Shown piece by piece: positions 21,760 to 33,495 of a stretch of 64,000 nucleotides of DNA. Within the stretch, counting starts at the first letter, position 1. The number at the start of each line of letters is the position of its first letter. This stretch comes from Isoetes taiwanensis. Its lineage: Eukaryota > Streptophyta > Lycopodiopsida > Isoetales > Isoetaceae. A program made the position numbers and the translations under genes. The DNA lies in NCBI GenBank assembly GCA_021234155.1, contig JAJEKV010000009.1, positions 12,282,546 to 12,346,545 of the forward strand, in the 5' to 3' direction. Below the pieces are notes generated by a model. That model searched no databases and had not been told where the DNA came from. It saw only the letters and a list, made by a program, of their open reading frames with translations.

Positions 21760-23791
21760 ATGGCGCCAAAGAATGCTCTTCCATCTTCCTTCCCGGATAG
21801 ACCTTTCTGGGATTGCTATGCTCCTTTGAATGCGAACTCGAGCAACACCTTCATATGGAGATCTCAACCTTTCAAGGAAGATAATGCCATAAAACAAGAC
21901 ATTTTGACCATGAAGAAGCATAATCCACCGACATATCGTCATTCTAGAGGTACTGAATTGAATCCTGAGCTTTGTCATTCGAGATTTGAATTTCTTTCTT
22001 CGCATGCTGTTATCTGCTGGGCCGAAAAAGAAGGTATTGTTTTAGGAAATGTATCCAAGCAAATCTGTGCATTATCTAAATCGATCCAAATCTCTGCTAT
22101 CTATTGGACTCGGTTTCCATACTTCATGATTGAATTCTGCTCGGATCAAGTAGCAGAACATATTCTAAAGATGGGTCATCTCACTCATCTCGGCTTTAGA
22201 ATCAAATTCCAGAAATGGACTTACCAGTTCAACCCTCTAAAGCCTACAACTATGTGCACCTACATGATTTGAATCCAGTCTTCTGGGACCCCCAGTGTTT
22301 AAAATCCATATTTTCTCCAATTGGCTCCTTCATTTCTTGAGCCTTGACGTAGGACGAGAACACCCATTGTATTTATACAATTGGACCTTCTCAAACCTAT
22401 CCCGCTTGAACCGACTTTCCGGGATATGTTTGGGACCCACAATCCTTGCTCTTAAGGTGGAATGGGTTGCCTCCTGTTTGTCCGTCTGCGGAAACGCGTT
22501 TGCATGGAGGAGGAAAATGCTCCCCAACTCAACAAATTACTATGGAGCAAGCCCCAATTGTAGAACACGTCTCGGCCCACCATCGAGGCAATCTGAATGG
22601 GAGCGCCAGAAGAATTCGGAGGAGACAATTATTAAGAAAAAAATTGCCTTAGCCAATAAGGAACTGGTTGAAACTTTGAAATCACATGAACGGGACTCAC
22701 ATTCTATCAGAGGAAATGTGAAGGTTTTAAACAAAGGGGTTATCACCAAAGGTGTCTCATTTAACCCCTCGACTATGGTTAAAACCTTTGATAAGCACAA
22801 ACCACCAGAACAGGTACAATTTGACAAGGTTACAGTGATTGTAGATGAGGAGGTTGGAACTCAAGGAGAGGCTTATTCCTCCTACCAATCTCCCACTGCA
22901 GAACTCTTTGACATGGAACACCCGATCGAAAATGATATTGTTGACATTCAACTTACCTCACCAAAGCAGGACTCGGTTGTAAAACCAGTGCACGGGAATG
23001 AAGAGGGGGAATTTAACTCCCCCCTGCTGTGCAGCAACAGATTCAAAGTCTTACAAGATTCGACAATTGATTTTGAGGAGGAGAATGAACTCTTCATCCC
23101 ACACGGAAAAGAAGGATACATACAAAATATGGCTCAGATACCACATCAGGCCAAAGGAACAGGATCACCTTCTCCAATCCCTCCTATAAATGTAGCCCCC
23201 ACCATCCCCACCTTTTCTGATCAAATCTTTGTTGATCTCTCAGTTGATCCCTTATCCAGTCATACCAATGTCTGCATTTTTGGTCCTCAACTGATCCCCT
23301 CTTCTCATCATACTCCTCTGCCTGACCTTTATAAGAAATATGGTAAGTCTACTGTGGACCTCATGAGCAGGATAGTCTCTGAAGCTGTGGATGCAAATTG
23401 GCCCAAGGCAAGCAAACAGGCTGAAGAACAGGAGATAGAGCGAATCCAGGTAAGTGAGCATTCCCCTGTTTGCCAGAGCACACAGTTTGACTCACAAACA
23501 AGTCAAACACTGAACCAACAAATAAGCCTCACCTCAGATGCTGATTGTGATGTTGTTCAATCCACCTACCAAAATTCTGAAAAAGAGAGCATAGATAATG
23601 GTTTGCAAGCTTTACAGCTGAATCTTGATACCCTGGACAAGAACCTTGACCAGAGTCAACCAGATCTAATTGTGCCTGACTCAGAGGAAGACATGAGTAG
23701 CAGCCCTCTGCATGATATCACCAATACATCCCTGAGATCCTTAAAAAGGAAAATGAAAGGTAGGGCCTTAACCAAGTCCCTGGGGCGGTGA
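21760..23791 (+). pseudogene. LINE ORF1 (RNA-binding protein)
   Basis: ORF1 starts at the ATG at 21,760 (MAPKNALPSSFPDRPFWD). It reads to 22,272, is broken by frameshifts near 22,272-22,620, then stays open to 23,791. The middle encodes a DUF4283-like part and a degenerate zinc-knuckle region (LPPVCPSAETRLHGGGKC). The long hydrophilic tail, rich in Ser, Glu and Gln, ends RALTKSLGR. In plant L1 elements this protein binds element RNA. The break hits the zinc knuckle, so the protein would be non-functional. Confidence 0.75.
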
Positions 23792-23891
23792 AAACTCTCA
23801 CATATACAATACTTTCAGTAAGGCTTCACCTCATGGCCTTAAGAAACTTAACTATTAAGTTCCTCCCCAGCCTCCCCCCTCATTTGATCTT

Positions 23892-26800
23892 ATGAGGATC
23901 TTAACTTTTGGTCGAGGGGCATCAAGGGCCCCACCAAAAGAAGGCGTTTTATTGCCACTTTGAGGGACTTTAAAAGGCGATATTATCATGATACAAGAAC
24001 ATAGGCTCCCCAAATTTGACTCTTAAATGCGGGTGAATGGATCCATACAGGATGGCCTCTTGCTATATCCCAGCTGATGGCACTAAAGGGGGGATTGCTA
24101 CCTTTTGGTACAATCAAAAACTAATTAGCACTTATATCAGTCCCTCTAACAGATGGCTTTGTGTGACTCTTCAAATTAAGGACTGTCAAGTTGCCTTCAT
24201 AAACATCTATGCTTCAACTGATCCCTATGAAAGAGAGCCTATGTGGCATGAAATCAACAATTGGATGAGCCAACACCAACAGGTAGAGAACTGGGTGGTG
24301 ACTGGAGACTTCAATAATACCCCACACAGTGATATGAAACTTGGCAACAAAATTAACATGTCCAAAAATGAGAGATATTCCTTGGACAACTGGATGACCA
24401 ATCAAGATCTGATCTATGTCCCATCTTCAAATACCAAATTCTCTTGGAGCAATAAGAGAAAGGGAGACCAAAGGACTTTTTGTATGCTGGACAGATTTTA
24501 TATCCATAACTCTGCTAATTGGCTAGACAACTGCATTGTTACTGGAGATATTGCTAGCACTATTTCTGATCACCAGCCTCATTTCCTTGATACCAAGGAT
24601 TTGATAGTTGGCCCAAGAAGCAAGAACACTCCCTTTAAGTTTAATACTTCTTTGCTTCAAATGAAATCCTTTTGCCAAGATTTCACAGCCTTTTATCTGT
24701 CATTGCCCAAAATTGGCCAATATCAATCAATGAAATGCTTCAATGACAAAATGAAGAAAGTCAAAATCTGGGTTAAGCAATGGGGTAAAGATCTTGCCCA
24801 AAAAGGAGAGCTATTATGTCCAAATTTTGTTGGAGCCCGGATCAAGAATATCGGATCGATCTTGAAAATAATCCTAAGGATGACTTTCTTCATATGAGAG
24901 AGGAACAATTGGAAATTCAGATCAAGACCCTTGAAGAACACCAGGTTAAGGGGATGGCCCTTAGAAGCAAAGTTAAAATGTACAACCAGTTGGACCAAGA
25001 GAGTTCTAAAATGTTCTTCAATTGCTAGAAATAAATTTGGTTAACAATTCAATCACTTTCGATTAGAATCGATCAAGGTTCCACTCTTCTGAGAAGAGAG
25101 AAGGAAATTTCCTCGGCTTTTCTCAATTTCTACACTAATCTTTTTTTTTTAGGAGTAGGAAATAGAGAACAACAAAATTCAGGATATCTTTGATATTATT
25201 GGCCCCCAATGAAGTGATGGATGATGGTTGACGTAGTCCCCGAACTCCCCGAGATCTTTGAAACTCTCAAAAAGATGAAGCATGGGAAAAGTCCTGGTAT
25301 TGATGGCTTTCAGCCTGAATTCTTTGTGGAATTATGGCCTATAATGAAGGAAGATATTATTCAATTTGTTCAAGGTGTTTGGAGAGCCAGGACTATTTAT
25401 CCCACATTCAATGTTGGAGTCATTTCACTTATCCCTGAGACTGAAGCTCCTTCCAAAACTAATGAATGGCGCCCTATCTCTTTGACCACCACCTTATACA
25501 AGCTGGTGGCTAAAATAATTGCTTGGTAGAATTGTGGTCCATCTCCATAGCAAGGTGAATGCTTGTCAATCACCTTCCTTCCTAGCGATCCATTCTAGAT
25601 AACTACATAGGCGCAAATGAGGCTCGCATTGGAGCAGTTGAGCAAGCGAATCTGTATCCTCCTCAAGTTGGACTTTAAAAGAGCCTATGACTGCATTTCA
25701 TGGAAATTCCTTAAGAAGGCTCTTGTCCACATAGGCATTCATCCTGCCCTTATTGAGCTAATAATGGGGTTAAACCAAAAAGCCACATCCTGTGTTATTG
25801 TCAATGGTACTCCCAACGGTTTTTCCCCATTCAAAGAGGGGTGAGGCAAGGTTGCCCCTAGCACCCTACCTCTTCATAATTGCGGTGAAATTCTTACCAA
25901 GATGGTCCTCTCTTATCAAGATAAGGGTGCGCTCCAAGGGCTTCAAATGCCTGATTCTAATAAGCGACTCTCGATCCTCCAATATCTTGATGATACCTTC
26001 ACTATGCTTTCGAGTGATAATAATAATTTGAGCAATTTTATGGATTGTATCTCCAAATTTAGTCTTTATACGGAATTCACACTGAATTATACCAAGTGTT
26101 CTATTCTAGCTGATGGCTCTTATCCCCGATCTCAACACTCATGGTATCAAGTTTGTCCCCAATGGGCAATATTTGACCCTCTTATGGCTCCCCCTTGCAA
26201 TGCATATGTCTCATAAGATTGCATGGCAGCCTCTCATTAATGTAGGATCGGGAAAAAGCTTCTCCTCCTTAAAGGTTCCTTGTCTCCATTTTGGGAGAAT
26301 CTTGATACCCAATTATTCATCCTTGCTAGCAGTCATGTTTACTTTTCTTCGCTTTGATTGCTGACAAAAGCCTCTTATAGTAAGATTGAGCGGTGTATTA
26401 AAAAGAATACATTTGGCAAGGTACTCATCTATCTGCCAGGACGGTGACTCATAGTAAAAAAGCGGGAGGATTGGGATGTAAGTCCTTGTTTCTTCAGGCC
26501 CAAGTTCTAGGGGCTAAAAATGTTTGAAACCCATCTCTGGTTTCCAATCTCCTACTATGGACTTTATCAGTTACGGCTTAATAAGAGCAAACCCTTAGGA
26601 AGCCCCTCTATTAAACATCGGCTCCCGTTTCCTTTTATAATTTTTCAATGTCACCAATACTTCCCCTCTTCTCGGAAGTATCTTTAAAGCACGGGAAAAG
26701 GTAGCTGCAATCTTTACTCATGACAAACTCTCAAATTACATGGGGATACTTCCATTTTCTGGTCACACAGATGGCCCCTTCCTCCTCCTAGCCATGGCTA

Positions 26801-29800
26801 TAAGTCATCCGACTGATACAAAAAAATGGCATTACTAATATTCTTTATGTCAGAGATCTTATTGATGATGAGGAAAACTGGATTCCTTGGGATGTGATTA
26901 AGAAGAAAGTGGGAGGGAGTGCTACCCACAGATCTATTTATAAGAAAGTTGTGCAGATTTATTCCCCCTTCTTAGGCAAAGATGGTAAAGGGGAAAGTCA
27001 TTCATCTCTGAACTGGTTCTTCAAAATCAAGAGGAGCTATAAAGTTTCTAAGATTTATCATGCATGTCTTCCTCAAAAAAGCAAAAAACATGCCTCTCTC
27101 CAAGGCCTTTCTCCCAAGAACTTTAAGAAAATTATTCAATCCAGTTGGAAATCCTATGCCTGCCCTAAGATTAAAGTTTTCTCTTGGCTCATCTTATATT
27201 ATAATGCTGTAGCGTAAGTATGTCATGAATGAAACCCTAATTTGGAAGATCATCCGATTGCATTCGGAGGTCGAGATTTATCGCACGACTTCCCTCCACC
27301 ATGATTGGCCATGCTCTAATGTTTAAAGAGGAAAGGGAAAAGGAAAAGGGAGGAGAAAATGGCAAAGTGAAAGGCAAAAAGGCACGGGTAAAAGGGAAAG
27401 AAAGAAAGGAAAAAAGGAAAAAAAGAGCAAAAAAAAAAGGGAAAGGAAAATAACAAAAAAAGGACACTATGAAAAGGAGAAGATGGAAAGGATGAGGATA
27501 GGAGTAAAAGGGAAGTTGAAAAGGGATGAGGGAAAAGGGTAGGGGAAAAGGAAAAGGGAAAAAGGAAAGAAAAAGGAAAAGGGAAAGGAAAAGGAAAAGG
27601 GAAAGGGAAAGGGAAAGGGAAAGGTAAAAGAAAAGGGGAGGAGGAGGGAGTGAAAAGAACACCTTTGGGAAAGGGGAAGAGTAAAAAGGTGGGGAAAGGA
27701 GGAAAAGGGGGGAGGAGATAAAGGCAAAGTGAAAGGCAAAAAAAGCCGCGGATAAAAGGGAAAAGGAAATGAAAATAGCACAAAAAGAAAGGAAAAGTAA
27801 GAGAAAATAAAAAAAAAAAATGACACTATGAAAAGGAGAAGAGGGAAAGGGTGAGGGACGGGGAGTAAAAGGGAAGGGAAAAAAGGGGATGAGAGGAAAA
27901 GGGAATAGAGAAGGGAATGGAAAAAGGAAAAGGGAAAAAGAAAGGAAAAATGGAAAGGGAAAAAGGGGGAGAGGAGGAGGGAGGCGAAAAGGGACATGTG
28001 GGAAAGGGGAGAGAAAAAAGGTGGGGAAAGGAGAAAAAAGGAAGGGAAAAAACCACACAAAAAAAAAAAAGAAAAAAAAAGGGAGGAGAGAAGGGATGGA
28101 AAGAATAAAAAGGAAAAAGGGCATGGGGAAAAGAGGAAGAGAAAAGAAGGAGAGAAGCGGAAAAAAGGAAGAGAAAGGAGGGAGGAAAGGGGAAAGGGAA
28201 AAAAAAGAACAAATGGGGAGGAAAGGGAAAAAAAAGGCTCAGGAAAAAGGGAAGAGGGAAATGGTGGGCAAAGGGAAGGAATAAATGGCCTTTGTAAAAG
28301 GGAAAGAGAAATAAAGGGAAGGGAAAAAAAACAAGGAGGTTGAAAATGGAAAAGGCAAGCGTAGAAAAAAGTGGAAGCAAATGGAAAAAGGCAAAAGGGG
28401 GAAAAAACGGGAGGTAAAATGGAAAAATAGAAAGGGTGAATAAAAAGGAAAAGCAAAATAGAAAAAGAAAAAGAAAAAAAGAAAAAAAGGAAAAAAAAGG
28501 AGGGAAGGAGGAAAAAGGTGAAAAAAGGGGAAAAGAGGAGAAAAAAAAGAGCATGAAAAAATAGAAGAGAAAAAGGGACATGGCAAAAAAAGGGAAGAGG
28601 GAAAAGGGTGAGGGAAAGGGGAAACCCCGAAGGAAAAATGGACGTGGAAAAAGGGGAAGGGAAAGAGGGAAAAAGAAAAAAAAAGGAGGGGAAAAGGAAG
28701 GGAAAAAGGCACTAGAAAAAAAAAAAGGAAGACTGAAGGGTTGGGCAAAAGAGGAAAAGGGAAGGAAAAAGGGGAAAAAAAAAAGGTGGGGGAGAAGGAA
28801 AGGGAAAAAGGGAAAAGGAAAAGGAAAGGGGAAAGCAAAAAGGAAAACTTAGAAAGAAGGGCCGCGAGGAAAAGGGGAAGATGGAAATGGGAAAAGAGGG
28901 GGGGGAAAGGGCACAAGGAAAGGGAAAAAGGGCAACCACAAATTGGAGAAAAGGGAAGGGAAAAATAGAAAAGGAAAAATGGGGAAGCAGAAACAAAAAA
29001 GAGAAAAAGAGGAAATGGAATAATGGAAAAAGAAAAAAGTAAATTCAAAAATGTAAAAAGGAAAAAGGGGCAAGGGAAATAGGAAAAAAAAAATAGTAGA
29101 CAAAGGCAAAATGAAAAAAGGAAGGCGGAAAAGATAAGGGAAGTCACGAAATGTGGTCGATATCTTGATTATCAATTTTAAAACAAGAATCCATTTAACA
29201 ATTGCTCCGATTATGTCATTCATGGTTCTAGCTATGCCCAAAAAACGCCAACTGCTGTTTTAGTTCTCCATAATGCTATTCTGAGCAATACTAACATGAT
29301 CAAGAGAAAGTTCAAGTCTGTTCATAGTGCTTTTTACTGCCTTCTGTAACACTCATGATGATGAGTCTTTACACATTTTCACTTGCCAAAGGATTCGGGA
29401 CTTTTGGAGATGGTTGACTCGACCGCTTTTTAAAATCCACGACCTTGATTACGTTTTCGATTTTCCCAATTCTTCCAGCTCCGAGAATTCCAATGTCAAT
29501 TGCACAATTTTACAATTAGCCACGTGGATAATCTGGAAACATAGAAATAATGTGGCTCGGCAAGCAGGGAAATGTGACCCCTTAACGGATGAAGCTTAAT
29601 TTTCAATTTGAACTTATCGGATGTGCCATGGCTCATAAGGCTCTAAAATTAGAAAAGTTTGACTTGGATTGGCTGAATTAGGGGATCCTTCAAGTCTAAC
29701 TTCTTTACTATTCATTTGGATTCTCTCATTGGCTTGAATGCCTTAAGTGGATTCTGAAACTTTCTTGAGCAGGTGTGGTCCAAAGTTTTTTAGGAGGACA

Positions 29801-30256
29801 ATTCTCCCGGATGATGTACCCACTCACCATTCGGGGACTCCTAGGCAGGCTGTAAGGGCTACTTTTCGGTTAAAATTCCTGCTCAAGGAAGCTTACAACG
29901 CTCATATCTTGCACAAGTTTATTGGAGCTCATGATCGTCTTCTCACAGAAAGACAATTTTCATGCTTAAGGTCCATGTATTATTATCACAAGGGTAGATG
30001 TGAAGCTGCAGCTGGTGTTTTGTTGGATATTATTCAGGTCCCTATTGATGAACTGTTGCTGTTGACCCCCTCCTGGGCTGAGATCAATTGGCTTGCCCCC
30101 CCTTGTTTTTCATTGAACCTTAATGCTACACACTCCTTCCCTGACCTCCCTGCCATTCCGGATTCATTACTGTACCTATCTCCATTGCCTATTCCTTCTG
30201 CTGTTACTCCAATTTCTCAAAATCCTGCTCCCTCTACCTCTGGTATATGGCTCTGA
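23892..30256 (+). pseudogene. LINE ORF2 (endonuclease and reverse transcriptase)
   Basis: From the ATG at 23,892 the order is: endonuclease N-terminus (DIIMIQEHRLP), endonuclease core with VVTGDFNNTP (about 24,292-24,325), and reverse transcriptase from 25,221 (GKSPGIDGFQPEFF, LDFKRAYDCISWKF). The catalytic LQYLDDTF lies near 25,979-26,005. A C-terminal zinc-finger-like part follows, with DDESLHIFTC near 29,350-29,390 and a tail to 30,256. RT would copy element RNA at a nick made by the endonuclease. Several stops and indels break the frame. The Helitron at 27,192 interrupts the codon after FSWL; joining its flanks restores the frame. Confidence 0.85.
27192..29263 (+). mobile_element. Helitron with purine-only core, inside the LINE
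   Basis: It starts with TCTTATATTATAATGC (27,192) after an A and ends with TTAG (29,260-29,263) before a T, as expected for Helitron insertion between A and T without target duplication. Before the end lies a decayed form of the family hairpin (GCCCAAAAAACGCC). Removing the 2,072 bp joins 'ctca' to 'ttctcc' and restores the LINE reading frame, which fixes both boundaries. The interior (about 27,325-29,130) is almost purely A/G on the plus strand. There are no Rep/helicase genes. Confidence 0.92.
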
Positions 30257-30430
30257 AGGTGATCATCAGATCAGACAGTTTATATTTTGTGCCAAATGGC
30301 TGATTGGATCTACTGCTACTATATTACTGTTTTAATTTTTTCTGTTATGGGCTCTGAGCCTTATTTTGTATGTTTTTAATTTATGAGTAATATAATCCTT
30401 CCTTTTCCTCAAAAAAAAAAAAATAATAAT

Positions 30431-30445
30431 AAATTGTTACTTTAC
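30431..30445 (+). repeat. Right target-site duplication of LINE
   Basis: Exact copy of 21,260-21,274 immediately after the poly(A)-like tail. The next bases (a 'tttgctgtcaaattgttact' block) partly repeat the same A/T-rich host sequence. Confidence 0.95.
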
Positions 30446-30781
30446 ATTTGCTGTCAAATTGTTACTTTGCATTTGTTTTCAAATTGTAAAAGGTTGATCA
30501 GCTGCAGCAGACACCCAAAGACTTGATTGTTATTTCGTGTCTTGAAAATTTCATTGCAGACATTTCTGCAAACATGCTCAACTGATTGTATTTGAATCTT
30601 TATCTTTCCCATTCAATGAAAAGGCATCACATACACTGAAATAGGAAAGAGTCAGCTGCCTAACAAATACTCTGCATTTTGAGCAGAACAAAACACAAAA
30701 TATGATTTAGTGCTCCACAGTTAACAAGCACTCTGCTTTGAATGAATCAACCTGCACCAGTTTCTGCACCAGGGAAAGGGA
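30446..30781. other. Non-coding flank
   Basis: No gene seen. This is host-side sequence right of the LINE and, on the minus strand, the 3' flank of the frame at 30,782-31,228. Confidence 0.45.
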
Positions 30782-31228
30782 CTACCTGAAACCACCATTA
30801 ATGGTTTCAAAGCTTTTGCATATTCCAGTTAAAATATAGTCCCTTCTAACTATAGTCCCTTCTGGAAGCTGTTCACCAGCTCTGGATATGACCTCCTCCC
30901 TATCATTTGAATCATAATTTTGGCATATCTTATTTACAAAATCCACAATCAGCTTAGCATCTTTTTGTTTTTTTCTAGTAGAAGGTTTTTCCTTGTCTTT
31001 GCCATCGTCTTCTCCTACCATCATAATTTCTAATTGCCTCTTCCTCTTCTTGGCTCTCTGTATTCTCCTTCTAGCAGTCAAGATTCTCCGACATGCAGTA
31101 TTAGGGGATACACAATTGCAAAGCTTACCACATTTTTCCAAACATGGTTCTATATTTTCAGAATTCTTGTTAAGAGGAACTGGAGAAGACAATACCTCAG
31201 GCAAATTTGGTTCCATGGTGTCTGCCAT
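30782..31228 (-). CDS. Intact 148-aa basic protein frame, unknown
   Basis: The frame starts MADTMEPNLPEV and ends KSFETINGGFR with a stop. It contains a cysteine cluster (CLEKCGKLCNCVSPNTAC) followed by a very basic stretch (ARRRIQRAKKRKRQLE) and a Lys/Glu-rich linker (KEKPSTRKKQKDAK), so a nuclear, nucleic-acid-binding role is plausible. Upstream, the frame continues without stop through an Asn/Glu repeat (SAKEDTNENEDRNENENE), and an AG acceptor lies near 31,290. More exons may therefore exist towards 31,500, and the true start may be further upstream. It is one of the few undamaged frames in the window. I do not recognise the family. Confidence 0.5.
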   Translation of the reverse strand: MADTMEPNLPEVLSSPVPLNKNSENIEPCLEKCGKLCNCVSPNTACRRILTARRRIQRAKKRKRQLEIMMVGEDDGKDKEKPSTRKKQKDAKLIVDFVNKICQNYDSNDREEVISRAGEQLPEGTIVRRDYILTGICKSFETINGGFR

Positions 31229-31799
31229 CTCATTTTCATTTTCATTCCTGTCTTCATTTTCATTGGTATCTTCCTTCGCACTTCAAATCTTGCAAGAGAT
31301 TCAAAGAATGTTAATTCCCAAGGATCTTGCAATGTCCTCCGGATCTTCATTTCCAAATCGTCTTTTGCGCAAATTCAGCAAAGATATTGAGCAAACAAAT
31401 CCATGACATACCAAACAATTGCATGAAGCGGAGAGACAAAACACAAAAAATCAAACCACAATTCCATTTTCAAAATTCTATTCTCGGCTGCTGCAATCCA
31501 AAACTAGCGGGAGCGGGAGAAAGCGAATCCTCCTACTTCCGGATTGATGACATGGCACAACAAACTTCTAATTACGAGGTCCGAAGACCTAACCCGTCAA
31601 ACCAAACCGTCACTTGAGTGTTCTTAGCGGGCCCAAAAAATTTGGAAAATGGCTAAAGCACCCTAAAGCACTATGTGTGCCGACAAGGAAATGTCCCCAC
31701 CTATAAGCTTTCACCCCATAGTCATCAACCTCTCAGTAGTCTCATTCTTTGAAGCTCTCACGGTCGAACTTCGCCTCTTCTCTCCCGGGAGGTGTTGCC
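31229..31799. other. Upstream region of the 148-aa frame
   Basis: Contains possible additional minus-strand exon sequence (31,290-31,400) and non-coding DNA. No repeat was recognised. It joins the 3' end of the second tandem unit. Confidence 0.35.
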
Positions 31800-32778
31800 G
31801 GTGAACTTGCCGTTAAGATGTTGGAGGTCGGCGTGGGATCCCCATCTGTTCTGTAGAAACAAGGAACTCTTCCTCCGTCGATAATTCCAGCGCCTCCATG
31901 ATCACTGATGTTCTTTGTAGGCTTGGATATCCAGTCGACTCTCCGTGTAAGTGTCGGCTTCCCTTACTTGGAGTGGAAAGTCGGAGGTTCCTCGGGCCGA
32001 TGAAGTCGTCCGTGTCTGTTCTCGAGGAGTTGGTGCAGCAATTCGTCGGTCGATACTCCCTTTCCACGCACTCAGGGAGGTTTTGGATGTCGTTAGGAGC
32101 AAATACTCTTAAGCCCTCGAGGATGATGGGGGCTAGGCTTGTGATACCTAGCCCAAAGGGGTGGGGTGCGATCCTCGAGTTTCTGCTTGGCTTCTTTCGA
32201 GAGTCTTGCAACTCTTGTTACGCTAACCCGGCGCTCTTCCGCCGGGTCGAGCTCGATGTAGTCTTCCTCCTCTTCTTGACTCCTCGTCCTCTTATTTTTC
32301 CTTCTTGCTCTGTTAATGCTTTAGCGTAAGGAAACATTTATTCTATTTCTTTGTGGCTAATGGGTCCGTCCATGGGGGGAATGGAGGTTTCTCCCATGGG
32401 GTTCTCCGACGGTGGGGTAAGGAAAATGGCTAAGGCAAAGTTGAAGAAGTACTTGGTCCTGTTGGACGATCCGGGACCATTGGCTCCGGCGTCTTGTTGG
32501 GCCTTCTTTGTGAGGTACTTGGCAATGTTGGAACATCGCCTAAAGCTGCTTGAAGGGATTGCACGGGGACAAAGTAGCCTATGCAAGGTGGAAGTCTGCA
32601 CTAATGATGGCTCTACCCTAGCCCTGAAATTGAGACAGGACTACTTATATAGGTGGGGTTGCATGCAAGGTGGCTTGACATCTATTTCCTTCCTTCGGAA
32701 GACCTTAAAATCCTAAATCAATGTCGGCCCTCGGCATGATTTGTGGCTACCACCATCTGTTGAAATCGAGGTTGCCAT
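31800..32778 (-). pseudogene. Second tandem unit: diverged gene beside the H3-like gene
   Basis: This unit has a promoter homologous to that of the H3-like gene next to it and a start codon at a matching place (MATSISTDGG at 32,778, 111 nt from the TATA box; 102 nt in the first unit). The coding part is heavily frameshifted. Readable pieces are KYLTKKAQQDAGANGPGSS with NRTKYFFNFALAIFL (32,440-32,520), a basic linker, and near the end SRLDIQAY with IMEALELSTEEEFLV (31,880-31,960). The last piece resembles the H3 alpha-2 helix only weakly, and the first has H2A-like spacing that may be chance. A plus-strand frame overlaps at 32,351-32,716. Function is undetermined; a diverged paralogue of the H3-like gene is my best reading. 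Confidence 0.4.
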
Positions 32779-32888
32779 GAGTTTAATGAGGAAGAGAGTA
32801 GCAAATTTGCAAGAGCCCTCGGGGAGTTTGGAAAATCGGCTAAGGGGCAGGAGCAAACTTGTAGGGTGCTATGTGTGAAATAAGGGGC

Positions 32889-32898
32889 CTATTTATAG
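32889..32898 (-). promoter_or_regulatory. TATA box of second tandem unit
   Basis: CTATAAATAG on the minus strand, 111 nt before the ATG at 32,778. The 70 bp downstream align with those after the TATA box at 34,934-34,943 (shared GGAGC, GGGGC and GTGTGAAAT-type blocks). Confidence 0.6.
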
Positions 32899-33084
32899 AA
32901 AAGGAAAAACCCTAATTTTTGGGTGACTTGGAAAATTCTTGGGGTTGGGCAATTCTAGCCTATACTGAGGTCAAAATGGATTTGAAGACTAATTTAAGGG
33001 TTTGAGCATGGCTGGATTACCTAAAGATGCTACTACAACAAAGTTGAAGATCATTTGGACAAGTTCGGTGAAGAAATGGTAGGA

Positions 33085-33350
33085 GGTCTCCGCGACTAGC
33101 GCCTCGTCAAAAACTAAACTTTAGTTTCTTGACCAGGCGGCGTGTGAGACATCAGTCCCATTTTGATCAAAACATGTCCAATTTAGGTAAAATAAGGGTG
33201 TAAGGATGATGGACTCATCAAATCAGGTAGAATTGACCCCTTATTTGGTCAATTTGGAGCTGTTTTGGGCAAGTTTGGGCGAGGTCTCACAGCTAGCGCC
33301 TCGTCCAAAAACTAAACTTTAGTTTCTTGACCAGGCGCGACCTGTGAGAC
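33085..33350. repeat. Two long palindromes upstream of the second unit
   Basis: Palindromes lie at 33,085-33,150 and 33,283-33,350. In the second, arms of about 34 nt pair almost perfectly around AAACTAAA/CTTTAGTTT with virtually no loop. Each arm carries GTCTCACAG, then GCGCCT, then a TCAAAAACTAAA-type block. Spacing between centres is about 198 bp. They lie 190-460 bp upstream of the TATA box at 32,889 and just downstream of the H3-like stop codon. They could form cruciforms in DNA or hairpins in RNA. Confidence 0.85.
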
Positions 33351-33495
33351 ATCACACCTTTCGGTCTGCAAATGTCCTATTTCACTAAAACAAAAACTAA
33401 AACCTGCTAACTTGTCCTAATTAAACAAGTTCAGACAATTAAAGTATCCAAAATTGTTCTATATTACAAAAAATTTTTGGCTATTTACAAAATGT

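Larger units (their letters stand above)
21275..30430 (+). mobile_element. L1-type LINE with target duplications, split by a Helitron
   Basis: The element runs from GAAAACTTTTGG to an A-rich tail (about 30,409-30,430) between perfect 15-bp duplications. It has two reading regions. ORF1 is DUF4283/zinc-knuckle-like; ORF2 has an apurinic-type endonuclease, reverse transcriptase and a cysteine/histidine-rich C-terminus. It is 9,156 bp, of which 2,072 bp is an inserted Helitron (27,192-29,263), leaving about 7.1 kb, a full-length size for plant L1. Stops and frameshifts in both ORFs make it inactive. CAG and CTG triplets are plentiful in ORF1, unlike in several neighbouring repeats. Confidence 0.95.

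Noticed and set aside
32440-32600. Firm H2A assignment for the middle of the second tandem unit
   Set aside because: Spacing matches but identity is low and the frame is broken; it is mentioned only as a weak possibility.
32351-32716. 121-codon plus-strand frame as a separate gene
   Set aside because: It lies opposite a unit with a recognisable minus-strand TATA box and start codon homologous to its neighbour. I found no promoter or family for the plus-strand product.
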